A DNA stretch of 64,000 bases from Silene noctiflora (GCA_009801015.1 VHZZ01000914.1:81464-145463), one strand, 5' to 3'; counted from the stretch's first letter, positions 1 through 19,043 are shown. Numbers and translations are program-made. The notes: generated by a model not told the origin, from the sequence alone.

Positions 1-152
1 CTTCCATGACGAAATCGTTATACATGGCGATCTCGTTAGCTCCAGCCGTGGGGCCTGGGTTTGATGGGATGGGCTCAGTTAGATATCTGAGCTTCCCGTC
101 AGCTGCGGCAGCATTCCGTAATGCCGCCTCCCAGTCCGCGAAGTTTGATTAA
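1..152 (-). mobile_element. Ty1-copia-like retrotransposon fossil, gag fragment
   Basis: On the minus strand this edge segment reads as one open frame resembling the N-terminal part of plant copia gag proteins: an N-F-A-D-W start, a short helical stretch, then an L-x-E-P-x-P segment. No protease, integrase or reverse transcriptase is visible because the element leaves the window at base 1. It is a fragment and its state beyond the edge is unknown. The family call rests on the gag-like pattern alone. Confidence 0.5.
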
Positions 153-164
153 ATCTCTAAAATG

Positions 165-700
165 TGTTCGGCTTGTGCTCAAGAACCAAAACTCGAGCTC
201 GAACTTACCCGAGCTTGAAAAAAATGTGTTCGTTATCAAGCTTGCGAGTGTTAACACGAGTTCGAGCCAAACTCGAGCTTAAATCAAGCCCATATATATT
301 TTTTTGATTTTTTTTCTTTCGATATTTTTAATAATAAGGCTCGAAAATTATATGTAAAAATATTTGACAAATCAGTGAGACATATGATATGTCTGATACT
401 CTCTCCGCACAACTGTTTTCACCCTATTTCAATAAAATACTTCTCACATATATTCGAGAAATAGGGTGAAAACAGTTGTGCGGAGGGACTACAAAAATAT
501 ATTCATGATGAAATATTTTTATAAATATGAGAAATATCTTAGCTAATCATATAATTTCGAGCCGCTTGCGAGCTTTTCGAGCCGAGCCAGCATTTGCTCG
601 GCTTGACTCGTTAAGCTCTCTACCCGAGCCTGAGCCCGAGTCTTGGTCACATTAGTCGAGCTTTGACTGAGCCGAACTTGAGTTGCTCGCGAGCTGTCTA
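165..700. repeat. GAGCTCGA-type degenerate motif island
   Basis: Both flanks of this stretch are packed with degenerate copies of GAGC, CTCGAG and GAGCCGAG on both strands. The middle (about 300-540) is AT-rich and holds the short foldback at 403-485. The texture matches the interiors of the hAT-like elements elsewhere in the window, but I found no clear terminal inverted repeats or target duplication here. I read it as a degraded non-autonomous DNA transposon. Confidence 0.45.
403..485. mobile_element. Tiny foldback element with 28-bp perfect inverted repeat
   Basis: The arms 403-430 and 458-485 are perfect reverse complements over 28 bp, separated by a 27-bp loop. The outer end reads CTCCGCACAACTG, similar to Stowaway ends but without an obvious TA duplication. 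It sits inside the GAGCTCGA island, so it was probably inserted into that older repeat. Confidence 0.6.
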
Positions 701-1568
701 GTCTCACTAACATCCTTAGTCATAGCATGAGAGTTATCATTTGTGTTTTATTGTGGTAATTATTGGTTTATAAAGTAATGACGTACTTGAGATTCATAGT
801 AAATGAGAAAGTGGTATACTTGGCATATTATGTTGCATATTTTGTTACATGTGGATGTTGATGGAGTTGTGATTGTGTTGTGGCGTCGAGGAGAGTGATT
901 TGAGGCAGTTTGGGAGACCGTCAGATCAAGGAGGACGTGCACATTAATTATCTGAGGAGGGGGATTCGTGTTGCGATGTTGGCAAGGGTCCGGGTCGCGA
1001 ACTGTATTCGGTATATCGTGTTGCGATGCATATACCTTTTCTGGTGTCCGACGGGGCGAGGGCGGTGTTGCGATGCTATCGCCGAGTGCAGGTGGAGTTG
1101 CGGTTAGGTTTGGAGGTGGTTATTTGATATGTGTGTCTGATTTATTGCATTGCAATTACCCCGTCTCGTGAGTATTTGTATTATTGAGATTGGCGTGTGT
1201 TGGTTCTGTGTCAAATTGTCACCTTCTTTAATTGCGGTGGCATGTGATGATCTATTTGATATTTCCTGTTATATGGGGAGCAGTCGAATCGCAGGTTTTG
1301 GGATTTGATGACGATCGGGATATGAACCGAACCATTGACAGTCAAAGTCTAATGGAGTAGTCACTCTAGAGTCGATATAGACCTTGTTAAAGTTTTTATC
1401 ATAGACAAGTTTATATAATGTATAATTTATATTGTGTAATTCATTTTATGTTAATCATTAAATTTGGATTTTAATAAATGTTATTTAATTGGAGTTTTGA
1501 TGCACTATCTCGGAAAACCGAGGTGGTGACACTCCTAATTGCCTTGGCCGGGTAATTGGGGTGTTACA
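701..1568 (-). mobile_element. Possible Ty3-gypsy LTR remnant
   Basis: On the minus strand the right edge reads TGTAACACCCCAATTACC, the kind of start seen in plant gypsy (chromovirus) LTRs. The stretch is GC-richer than its surroundings (about 940-1330) and shows no recognisable gene. I could not define the other end or a target duplication, so this may be a solo or partial LTR. It is a fossil with uncertain borders. Confidence 0.3.
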
Positions 1569-2370
1569 TGTGCCTTGTGGTATACTCGTATAGACTATGC
1601 ATTGCAATTTTGAGAGACAAGAACACAGAGAATAAACTAAATGTACTAAACAAACACTGCTTAATTAATGTGAACAAAGCAAATTGAGTAATTAATCTTC
1701 GTGAGCATTTATGGGTCATCTATAATTCCACATACTATAACACAACGACTCTCATATACAAACCGTTATACGATAAAAGAAACACACACAAAAATAATGA
1801 GCATGCAGAAATTAAGTTTCAATAATCATTTTAGAATTAATGGATTATCAAAATACAACTATATTCGAATCAAAATAATACTACTTTTTTCCCCCATAAA
1901 AAAAAAAAAAAACTCCGATGAGATTAGATTATGGATTTCATATCATTAGATACAACTTCAACAATGTTTCGAGGAAGACCGTTAAGCTAACTCTTCTGCC
2001 ATAGCTCCAGAATTAGCATGAACTAACATATGACGTACTCTATTCGAGTATCGACGCGTAAAAGAAAAACGAATAGAATCAACAAAAGTTGCATAAATAA
2101 AAGATGACCATGTAGGCTAAAAAAAATCTCACGCCTTCCTCGTCTTCTTTACTGCAAATCTTCAATAACACCTAGCACAACTTGAGCATTTATGGGCTAT
2201 CTACAATTCCATATACTATAGCACAACGACTATCCTTGAACCAAAATAATACTTCCGAGTTCTGAGCTTGATTTCCGGTTATGAAACAGATCTTACCTGT
2301 AAAACCGTCTTCTAAAACAATTCGGAATCGAAATTACCATAGTAGTTAAAACTACCCGGGGCAATTCCTA
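1569..2370. repeat. AT-rich spacer with a dispersed 48-bp direct repeat
   Basis: Two near-identical 48-bp segments lie at 1703-1750 and 2184-2231, both starting GAGCATTTATGGG and ending CACAACGACT, with about five differences. The DNA between them is AT-rich. A short open frame at 1701-1949 has no recognisable domain and I do not treat it as a gene. Confidence 0.55.
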
Positions 2371-2373
2371 ATA

Positions 2374-2518
2374 TGGGCCAAAGACAACAATATATATTTG
2401 GTCGACACAAAGCGCGGTGCGGATTTAGGGTGTAGAAAAAACCCCAAAAATCCCTAAATCAAGCTCCAAACCTTCGACATCCTCTCACTCTTCTCAAATT
2501 TCTCAATCAAAACCCTAA
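2374..2518 (+). promoter_or_regulatory. Promoter region of the RNA helicase gene: site II and telo-box
   Basis: A TGGGCC site II motif is at 2374-2379 and an AAACCCTAA telo-box at 2510-2518. They lie just upstream of and within the likely transcription start zone (about 2420-2480, followed by a CT-rich leader). In plants this pair is typical of genes for ribosome and RNA metabolism, which suits a helicase. No convincing TATA box is seen. Assignment is inferred from position and motif only. Confidence 0.45.
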
Positions 2519-2652
2519 TTCTCGATTTTCCGGCCGTCGATCACCGTTTTCCTACCATCTTCCGCCGGTGAACGAAGACCTAACATCCGATTTTATATTC
2601 GTTGAGTTGTATTTATTACGCAATTCGCCAATTTTGTTTAATTTTTTCGAAG

Positions 2653-3157
2653 GTTTGTGCTTTATTATCTCCAAATTCATATTTTTTAATGCAATTTTAA
2701 TGTTGATAGTGTTGTTTTTGATATGAGATTCGTCGATTTGTGTGTGTATATTATTGTTTTTGTTAGTTGATTAGGGTTTCGGTAGGTTTTAGGGTTTGGA
2801 TACGTTGATTGTTCACCTAATTAGTTTTATGATTAATTGATTAGGTTTTCGTTAATGTTATAATTAACATTATTGAATGAAATTTGCAGTGTTTGCGTTT
2901 TTTCTATTAGATGAGCTTATGCTGTAGTATATGTACGTTTGTAACAGCTCGAGACTGAATTCTTTTCGAGCCAAACAGTTGATTTGCTTCGAGCACTCGA
3001 ATTGAATCGGTTTTGTGGTTCGGCCCTATTCAGTTGTTTTATGTGGTGAAGAAGTTTTGAAGTTAAACCTGAAATTATGATGCTTGTGTTTGTTTATTAT
3101 CCGTTAAGTGTGTTGTGTATTGGGTGTTTGCTTAATTTACCTTTCATGTTTTTTCAG
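2653..3157 (+). other. 5' UTR intron of the RNA helicase gene
   Basis: A donor at 2653 (CGAAG/GTTTGT) and an acceptor ending at 3157 (TTTTTTCAG) flank a T-rich stretch with no coding potential, 20 bases upstream of the start codon at 3178. Leader introns of this kind are common in constitutively expressed plant genes. Predicted from splice signals only. Confidence 0.5.
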
Positions 3158-3177
3158 TGACGTAAAGTTAGTGGGAG

Positions 3178-10276
<7,099 letters not shown>

Positions 10277-11094
10277 GCTTCCTTCTACATTTATGCAAAA
10301 CCCTTATTTTTAAGCATTCGATATCAAAGAAACAATCATGAGGTAAAGAAAACTAAATTGGGCAAAGCGCCGTTCATTTTCCTGTGTTAATGGTTCATCT
10401 GGCTGATTCAAGTTTTACCAAGACACTCATCGACAAATCCATGAGTTTTCATGTTTGTGTCAGTTGGTTCACTCGATATTTTATTACGTATCCTGATTAA
10501 GTTATGCTGTGGCTGTAGTCATGTTATGATTAAATTTGCTTCTTTCGGTCACAATTCGATTTATTATGTAGTAGTACTATTATTTTTGGTCAGTGTTGCT
10601 TCGAGCTCTGTATTTCAGCCTTCAAGCAATACAATGAGTGGTCTATCGACTTCAACGATTACTGAAATCTTTTTTCTATATTGGTCTGGAAATCATTCGA
10701 TTTGCCAATGTTATCCGACTTAAGAAAGACTAATAAGAACCAATTTTCACATGACCGTATTAATTTCGCACTTTTGTGTTCCTCGACACGCTTCTGGCCT
10801 GCACTTTTGTGTTACTTCGTGACTGATTGTGCCGTTTTTGCGAAATATTCCGTAAATTGATAACAAATTGAAGAACTTGAAAAGTACATCAACCATTATA
10901 TTACTAATAATACAATCCATGACTTACATGTCCAATAAATTTCATCACACAAAAAGGGAGAGAAAAATACCCAAATGGGATGAAGCTACTAGTATACCTA
11001 AACCATTACCCAAGGCAAAAACCCGAAAAATATCAAACCCCTTCATGACAAATACTTCGAAAAGCCATATACAAGTATACATTTGTAAATTGCG
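10277..11094 (+). other. Helicase 3' UTR and convergent spacer
   Basis: T-rich DNA after the helicase stop. The 3' UTR probably covers the first 300-450 bases; I did not fix a poly(A) site. The remaining bases up to the hairpin at 11095 carry no gene I recognise. Short open frames here (for example 10451-10723 and 10868-11173) have no domain signature. Confidence 0.5.
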
Positions 11095-11208
11095 AAAGGA
11101 AACACCTTTTAACCACTTATTTCTACGAACTGAGGGAAGGCACCAGGAGTGGCTCCTCGGCGCCTTCCCCTAGTTCATAGAAATAAGTAGCTAAAAGACG
11201 TTTCCTTT
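11095..11208. repeat. 114-nt imperfect hairpin between convergent genes
   Basis: The left arm 11095-11141 and right arm 11162-11208 pair over 47 positions with about 8 mismatches. The 20-nt loop is itself partly palindromic (AGGAG-TGG-CTCCT). It starts 40 bases past the polygalacturonase stop codon, so it probably lies in that gene's 3' UTR or just beyond. It could be a miRNA-like foldback, a small foldback transposon, or a structured 3' end. No flanking duplication is clear. Confidence 0.65.
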
Positions 11209-11247
11209 TACATAAATTTATACGACATATATATGAGACATCGATTC

Positions 11248-14200
11248 TCATTGACAACAAGCGACAACCTCACCGAGTGATTCAGGCATACCGTCTTGTA
11301 AACAATCAATAGGAGGGATAGTCAATGTCTCTTGAATCCCATAAGAATTCCAGCAAAAGGGATCATCAACAAGTTGCCCTTGTGACGGCAAAAGCTCGAC
11401 TTCGGACATGGTAATGTTAGTGCAGGGGACGGAGTCACTGCATGCAAAATGAATAGGTGCACTTTGGACATTGTTGTAGGTACCCTTGATGTTTTTGTAG
11501 GTCACACCGGAGAGGTATACGGCCGAGGTTTCGTTCCGACAAGCCTTAGTAAGACAGTAATATTGGTCTATGATAATACTATTTGTATTATTTTCCATTT
11601 GAATGTCTTGAAATGATATGTCTGAGACCGAACCTGACCCGCCTTGCCATGTCTTGATTCGTAAACCATTGTCCGAGTTCTTGATTAACGCGCCTCGGAC
11701 CGTTACGTTTGAGACACATGCTTCCGAGTTATGGACTCCTAAACTTCCTATGCTGTAATTGAACAAGAGATGGATGATGTTGATCAGTCCAATTTCCAGG
11801 GGATTAAAAACATAAAAGTCAATAGTTTACGTTTTCTTTTCTGGCGTATATATTTTGTGTAGTGGGAACGATTATGGGACTCACTATATCGATATAAAAG
11901 CAAACATAAAGTCGTAATCTGGACAATTGGAGTATCACATGACACAAATTATCCCTTTAAAGTTATGCTTGCTCTGTACGGTTGAATTTCATACGTTTGA
12001 TTAAATTCTAAATCAAAGGGAAGCAGTTGTCAAAATCGCGATTCGATCCAACGATTCTACGATTTTACGATCCGAAAATGTTTGACCGATCTCGGATTCT
12101 ACGATTCTATCAGGGTTGTAGAATTTTACGATCCTATTAATTTGAAAATTTCTAAAGATGAGATCATAACACGTTCCTACGATTTTACGATCCGATTCCA
12201 TAATAAAAATATTAATATATATTATTGTATAATGACACCGTAAAACCAAAATTTCGTGTAAGTTTTAGAAACATGTTCATACAATGATACTAAAACCATT
12301 AATTACCAATATTTTATGAATAATAAATATTGATAAATAAGTGTTTTGATATTCAATTATATGTTTTTACCAAATAAAAAATTATATTTAGCGAGTTTGT
12401 AGAATCTTGCGATTCTACGATCCGATTCTACCGATTCGATCCTACCTTCTCCATCGATCCAAAGTAGAATCTCGATCCTAACAATATTGATTATTATTTA
12501 TAATAACAAAGCACTGACAAGTTTCCATGAAAATACTGTAATTGACAAAAATGAAATCAAAAGACAAACAAAAGACACCAAAAAAGTCCTTTTCCAAGAA
12601 GTTCATGCAGTACAATGACAAGAAATGTATTATTCCAAGGTACAGTAAAAAAACAAAGGTAAATGACAGTAAAAAGTAAAAGGTAAACAACTAATATTCA
12701 CCTGATCCCGTGACTGTGGTCGCACACCACACCTTGTATGTCCACATTTGAGCATCCTGGTCCTATTGATATGCAATCATCTCCTACCCATTTATACATA
12801 CATACATACAATTATTTCCGTATATGTTACTCAGAATCGTTCACAAGTATCCGACATAGGTACATGTTTAAAAGTATCAGATTTGCCTATTTCTGTGAAA
12901 AGTATGCTTATTTTGGCTAAAATGAGGTGACCAAGTGTCGAGCATCAGACATGGTACTCGTCCATATGCAATTATAAGCTTATGTTATCAGTTTACTTTA
13001 TTCCGTCAATATACTGATGACTAGGATAAGGTCTCATTTTCCTATCTTATATAAGAATTTGTTTGCATCATAGGTAATCACTAACCCGTGATTTTACGCC
13101 TTTACGTATGACAAGGTAAGAGGAGTCGAGTGTACATAACCGTAATCATTTTGTCACGTATTTTTTACAAAGAACGCGTTAGTAAGTACGTACCGTTGGC
13201 TATCATGGCGTTGTAGATGGCAACATTTTTAGTGTCCTGAACATGAATACCATCGGTGTTTGGACTATATTTCGGAGAATTAATTTGAAGCTTATCGATC
13301 AATACTCCGTCACAGCCGTCGAACTTTACGTGAAATTGTGGACTGTTTTGTATCCTTAATCGACTTAGCTCTATATTCTTGCTCATGAAGAACCTAATCA
13401 TCTGTTTCAAACATAAAATTCCCAGTCATAACGAGAATCGAGTATATACTTTTACCATCCACTTTTGTCCGAATTCATAAAACACAGAATGACTGTACAG
13501 TTACTAGTATGATTAGAGATGATGGGATTTTACGCGTTATGTGGTTTTACCCGACTTGAATCGAAAATAAACCAGCTGTAACAAAATTAAAGGTAAATAG
13601 ATTGTGCACTTACAGCTGGGCTATCACATGGTCCAGGCAATGTTGAACCATTTGGACCCTAAAAACAGTAAAACAACAGTAAAATTAATTCGTCTTCTGA
13701 TTGTTTACAGTGAGTCGAAAAATAAACAAATGATTGGGATGACGGGAGTATATATAACTGCGCGTTATCAGACAGTAATAAACATACCCTGTGAGGCTTA
13801 CAAGGAAGTTCCCACCATTGTTCTCCATTGCCTTCAATGGTTCCTGTTCCTGTTAGGGTCACCTGATCCAATTGATAGAATATTAGCCATTGCCTCTTGC
13901 TGTCGGATTCCGGCCAGCATTCCGGTCCGTCTGGTGGCATTAAAATTCCATCAACCTACACCAGTTACATTTATTAAGTTTCACGATTTACTGAAAATAT
14001 CTGTTTTAATAATCGCTCTCTACGTCTCAATTATTTGTTTAACGGAACTCAAACAAGTAAACAATTAAATGAGATAGAACGTATAAATATATATAAGTGA
14101 AAATTTGATAAATCAATATGACTTGACCGCAACCAATTCAACTTAAATCATCGGGTAACACAAACTCATTTACGAGTTATGAGTTACGACTACGTCAATT

Positions 14201-14686
14201 ATTAATCGTTGTTTTTTAAGACGTAAAACTGTGACAAAACATCACCTGAAACACAAGTCCGGGCTTACACGGCCCGGAAAATATAGTAGAAGTGATCATG
14301 AACTTTCCACTCGAAGGAACATGCAATACACTCGACTCCACCGCGCACGCCGCCTTCCACGCGCTCCGAAAGGCAGCCGTATCGTCCGTTGACCCGTCAC
14401 CCACCGCGCCAAACGACATTACGTCAAAAATACATGGGCCTCCTTGGTCCGGGCTCGGGTTTGGGTACGGGTCGGACGGAACCATGGGCCGGGTTTCCGG
14501 GGCCGGGCTATATGGCGGAGGGGTTTGATCGTCGTCCGACGGTGCCGGGGAAGAAGGTGGTGGTGGAGATGAACCACCTCCTTTTCTCTTGTGATAATGA
14601 GCTCTTCCTTCTACTAATTTGCCAATGTTTTGAAAACATAACATATAAACCAATGTAGAAAATAAAACTAATTTAAAATGTTCCAT
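11248..14686 (-). CDS. Secreted polygalacturonase, GH28 (At1g48100-type)
   Basis: Minus-strand exons 14686-14246, 13955-13788, 13658-13614, 13401-13194, 12783-12702 and 11752-11248 give a 482-residue protein. I chose the Met at 14686 over one 11 codons upstream because a hydrophobic signal peptide ([18 protein letters not shown]) follows it. A Pro/Ser-rich linker (about residues 37-85) precedes the beta-helix. GH28 signatures are visible: [26 protein letters not shown] and RIKTWQGG. The enzyme hydrolyses alpha-1,4-galacturonan in cell-wall pectin. SHG rather than GHG is, from memory, usual in the At1g48100 clade, but here the two residues before it are Asp-His where I recall Gly-Pro. The gene is convergent with the helicase. 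Its introns contain a TACGATCC-rich repeat and a Stowaway remnant. Confidence 0.92.
12024..12490. repeat. TACGATCC/GATTCTACGAT motif island in polygalacturonase intron 5
   Basis: Both ends of this 467-bp segment consist of degenerate GATTCTACGATCC-like motifs around an AT-rich middle. The ends show only a weak inverted relation (TTGTCAAAATCGCGATTC against TTGTTAGGATCGAGATTC) and no target duplication was found. By texture it belongs with the hAT-like elements at 19044, 50012 and 52162. It lies within the intron 11753-12701. Confidence 0.45.
13680..13752. mobile_element. Stowaway-like remnant in polygalacturonase intron 2
   Basis: The right end AAACAAATGATTGGGATGACGGGAGTA is the reverse complement of the CTCCCTCCGT-type Stowaway terminus seen elsewhere in the window. 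The left end is degraded (TTCGTCTTCTGATTGTTTAC). It lies in the intron 13659-13787. Confidence 0.5.
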
Positions 14687-14717
14687 TTTGTTACAATGTG
14701 TGTTATAAGTTTGTAAC

Positions 14718-14733
14718 AAATATATATAGTATG
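14718..14733 (-). promoter_or_regulatory. TATA box of the polygalacturonase gene
   Basis: The minus strand reads ACTATATATATTTG about 35-45 bases upstream of the chosen start codon at 14686. This is a strong TATA element and would give a very short 5' UTR. Assigned by position only. Confidence 0.5.
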
Positions 14734-15378
14734 TCGAAAATACGAAAGTTTTCAGGTAACGACGGTTTTAGAAGATGATTCTGAATTATACGTTGATTTC
14801 AGAATTTTCAGGCAATGACAGTTCTAAAAGATGATTCTCAATTGTTGTTCTTTAATATAATAATAATAAAAAGAGACGATGATTCTACTTGGTCGACGCC
14901 GGGAAAGCGATTTTGATATGATAAATTAGTAATTTTGGAAGTAAGGTTTTGGAATGAAGTTTTTTTTATTATTATTATAAGATGTAATGTTGCATATAAT
15001 GTGTGTTGGTTGGACCATATAGTATAAATAAATAAATTATGAAAAAGAGGAAGTGATTTTATAGTGAGATGTCCAAAATAAAGAATATTTGGCAAATACG
15101 GTAGAAATGCGACACGTGTTGCATTATGGTTGATTAGGGAGAAAATTGAAATTTAGTATGCCGACTTTGTACAACACTTGCACAAAACACCAGTTAATGT
15201 TTCAGTTAATAAAGTTATGAGTTTTTTTGTAATTCAAAGTTCACATGAACATGATGATGCACTTCGAAGTTGCTAGATCTCTTTTTCTAACGTATGTTCA
15301 TTAGGACATATTAATGATACGGAGAATGGACGTAATAATATTTGCATTTATTCAAATGATATACGGAGTAAAAGAATA

Positions 15379-15500
15379 GGGCATCACCGGGTGACCTCGA
15401 AATTGGGTGTCACCCTCTCATATGCATCCATTATTGTAGGGATCCTCACATATTGCATAAGAGAGGGTGGCGCCGAAATTGGTGCCACCCTGTGAGGCCA
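15379..15500. mobile_element. Short MITE with ~45-bp imperfect inverted arms
   Basis: The left half (GGGTGACCTCGAAATTGGG, then GTCACCCTCTCATATGCAT) and right half (ATTGCATAAGAGAGGGTGGC, then CCACCCTGTGAGGCC) are imperfect reverse complements around a short AT-rich centre. The size and long arms suggest a Mutator-like MITE. No target duplication was established. Confidence 0.5.
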
Positions 15501-17044
15501 ACTCATTTATTCCAAAGTTAATTATCAATCTTTAAGATTTAAAGATAACATTACTTTCTCAAATTTCAGTGAATGGGGAAGTATTGCGGATTTTGAGACA
15601 TTTTCCTCTGGGTCCTGGTTAGTTCCAAAACCGCGGATAATAGCCATTAGAAAATGGTAGTTTTTGGCAATCTTTTGAAGTCGGTGAAAAAACTTTATCA
15701 GGAGGATTACTACGCCTTAAAATGATTATGAAGTGATCAAAACCTTCATAAACGACTTAGAATAATGAAGTCTAAAACATGTTTCATCTTTTTTTTGGCA
15801 TGACTTGAAAAGTATTTTTAAGGTCTCTAAATGACTCTATTTCAAACCATAAGTGGTTTATGTTACCCTGAAATATTTTTATATTGTATGAAAATGATTA
15901 CGGTATGAATTTCGAGACCTTTATTCCGCGGTCCAATCAGCCCGAAAATATTGGTTAATAGTCTTCATTATAAGTTGTTTTATCGATCTTCAAACTTTTG
16001 TCAGATTTTTTGCTAAACTTTTGTTAGCGGGGTTTTTATGCCTTAAAATCTTATCACATAGTCACTACCCTCTGAAACAACTTCGAATAAAGTATAAAGT
16101 TTTGCTAGTTTTGGTTCTAAAACTTGCCAATTTTTCTGCGAAAACTTTGTCACTAGCTAAAACCACGACTCTCTCTTCCCATTTATTTATTTATCTTTTA
16201 CATTCTTTATAAGAAATATATTAATCAAGAGTTATGTTATAAACCTAAGATGGTATTAGCTAAGCAAGACTAACACAAACTCTTTATAAATGTCATGTGT
16301 TATTTACCATAAGATAAAGTTAGGTCAAAATAAAAAAGACAAAATTGGCATCCTTGTAGGTGTGAATGAACATGGTATTGTTCACTATTTCATGTTTTGT
16401 GGTTCACAAGTCACAAGACTCCAATTTGCTCCTCACAAACTCCTCACTTTCCACTTCTCCATACCTTTTTTTTTTTTTTTTTTAAATAAAATAAAATAAA
16501 ATTTGGTGGTATTATTCCCAACAATTGTTGTTGTGTAGCAAAAATGTTTGTTATAAGTTTTATTCCTCAACATGTAAATTTTTATCCCTTTTATTAAGGT
16601 TGTAACTTGTAAGTACGTCAAGTCGTCAATATTGGGAAAGTCTGTGTACTAACCACTTTTCAAGCTAAATGGGCATTCGAGTAAGGGAACGTAATAGGAT
16701 TAAATATAATAGTTGAACTTCAATTATTACCTTAAGATTTTGGTTAAGATGTTTCATCTAAATGTCAATAGTTAATACTGATTCGAGTCCAAAATAAAAT
16801 GAATATATAGCGTCTCGTAAATTTAAAATTAAAGGACGGAATTAAAGCTCACTAATTCGGCCCACTTACTAAAAAAAATAACAACAAATTAAATATACAA
16901 AAATGTATTGTAAATACTAAATAAAGATCAAATAACAAAGGGAATCTAATCTTACTTTACATAGCCAAGTACATTGAAAAATTCTAATGTGTTTCTATCA
17001 AAAAGTTGATTACTCATAGTATAACATACCAAAAAAAGGATTAC

Positions 17045-17330
17045 GCATCAGATGTATTACCTCATACCTTTCTAGTTTTTAAGGTTTATGTATTTTTTTG
17101 AGCATTTAAAATTTACAAGTTCTATAATAATTTTTTGATGGCAAAACTCAAAATAATTGAATTTATAAGTATAGTTTTTGAGTAATGTTGTATTTTTTTT
17201 TTAATGTTTAAATGACGAGCTCAAAAACTTTATTACTAAATATTCATATTTTTTTTAAATAAAACTCGAAAAATTTACCATAAAATTCAGAAAGTACAAA
17301 ATCAAATGTAGTACCTCTGATGTATAATAT
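17045..17330. mobile_element. MITE with ATACATCAGATGTATTACC ends, copy 1
   Basis: The left end GCATCAGATGTATTACCTC and right end GTAGTACCTCTGATGTATAAT are inverted repeats of one another. The interior is AT-rich with repeated CTCAAAAA/TTTTTGAG motifs. A second member of the same family, with the same ends and interior style, is at 35693-36034. Confidence 0.55.
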
Positions 17331-17486
17331 ATGAACTGCATAACATACATGATCATTATGCAATGCATCATAATGAATTAATGATACACATTTTGTATCT
17401 AAAGTTCTAAATCATGAACTTCAAAAATTATACATTTAATAGCTTTTTAATTTTTGATAATAAAAGAGAGAATGTACTAAAATATA

Positions 17487-17554
<68 letters not shown>
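17487..17554. repeat. Compound microsatellite (TC)12 (AT)22
   Basis: Twelve CT dinucleotides (17487-17510) run straight into about 22 AT dinucleotides (17511-17554). Such loci are usually length-variable. No gene is near. Confidence 0.97.
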
Positions 17555-17556
<2 letters not shown>

Positions 17557-18167
17557 GAAAGCCTATTTAATTCCTTATATCGTGATTGGCTAACAAGAAT
17601 TATTATTGTAGGAGTGATAAATAACAAGGAATTGAAACTTGTCCATATTATGAAAAAATAGATCCATGGATCTCTTTATCAAGAATAACAAACGCATTTG
17701 GATTGTTGTCTATATGAATTATACATTTATTTCCATGTGATCTCAATAACAAAGATGAAGTTAAGTATAGGCTGACCAAGCCATGGTATGGATGAATCTT
17801 TCGAAAAAAAATACTCTCTCATATTCTTCTTTTTCTTCCCTTTGTTTGTGGGCACGAGTATTAAGGTGAATAAAATAAGAGTAAAAAAGTTGGGTAGGGT
17901 TTGGTGATACTGTGATAGGAGAGATGGATGAATAATTAAGAGTTAAATAAAAATTGTGGGCCATAAACATTAAAAAAAAGGAATAAAATAGGAGTAAAAG
18001 AGTTGGGTGGGGTTTAGTAATAGCAGAGAAGGATGAATAAAATAAAAGTAAAAGTTTTCAAAATAAGAAAGAGAAAGAAAACCTGAATTATCCGTTTAAG
18101 GAAATAGGGAAGACTATAATGAATAAGAGGGAGTATAATATACTCATTAACCTTTTTTTTTAAGTTA

Positions 18168-18362
18168 CTCCCTCCTATTTTATATTTTCTTCCATATTTC
18201 TTTATTCGGTTATTCGGATTTTCTTCCATATTTCCTTTTTTGGGATGATATGAGTGGTCCAAATTCAATAATATGTGGGGCAGTGAGTTTTGTGTGGTCC
18301 AAATTCACCTCATATTTCTTGTTGAAAAATGAAATGGGAAGAAAATATATAATAAGAGAGAG
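18168..18362. mobile_element. Stowaway-type MITE (195 bp)
   Basis: Ends CTCCCTCCTATTTTATATTT and (reverse complement) CTCTCTCTTATTATATATTT are inverted repeats, flanked by TA at 18166-18167 and 18363-18364, the Tc1/mariner target duplication. The interior contains a direct repeat of TTTTCTTCCATATTT. Confidence 0.75.
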
Positions 18363-18426
18363 TATATGGTTCTAATACAGGTAAGATTGATGTTTTCGCG
18401 CTAGGTAAAATTTGAACCTAACTTCG

Positions 18427-18643
18427 TCCCTCCGTTTCGATCATTTGTTATTCTATTCTATTTTGGAGTTTTTCAGCCAATTGTTATTCTTTCTATTTCA
18501 GAATGAACTTGATGATTAATTTGATTATTCACACTCAATTTAGTCCACTTGTTATTTAGTAATTGCCCAGTTGATCCCTCCTCTTTTCTTAATTTTTGTG
18601 CCAAAACCAAATTAAAGACAACAATTGACCGAGACCGGAGAGA
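18427..18643. mobile_element. Stowaway-type MITE, CTCCGTTTCGATCATTTGTT family
   Basis: The left end TCCCTCCGTTTCGATCATTTG pairs with the right end CAATTGACCGAGACCGGAGAGA. The same family is present at 50759-50954 and 52864-53042, sharing internal segments such as TTTGTGCCAAAA followed by CAAA. Confidence 0.65.
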
Positions 18644-19043
18644 TATAAAGTAGAAAATAGAGTAATGTGGTTGATGTGAAAGAAGAATTATACTCCTACA
18701 AAAGCTAAGAATAAAAAAATCTCGTGACTAAAATTTGTTGTATAGCTCTTTGTGGTTGGACGATAAATAATATGCATTGATGAGTGAAGAACAAGTCTCA
18801 AATTATTGGATTAATTTGTTCACGGGTGTACCACTGTGTGTGTATGTGTATCACAATTCCCTCACCCACCAAATTATTACCAAATAAATAAAAATATAAT
18901 CAAATTAAATAACATGCAATCAGTGACGGAGCTAGAACTAACAATTAGGGGGCGGAAAATTTCAGTTGAGGTGAATGGGTATGGAATAACGTAAACTTGT
19001 AAAAGAGGACAAACGCCCTTGCTAGTTCACCTCCTAAATTTAC

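Noticed and set aside
17487-17554. CRISPR-like or satellite array
   Set aside because: It is a plain dinucleotide microsatellite; no spaced direct repeats of CRISPR type exist in the window, and the DNA is plant nuclear.
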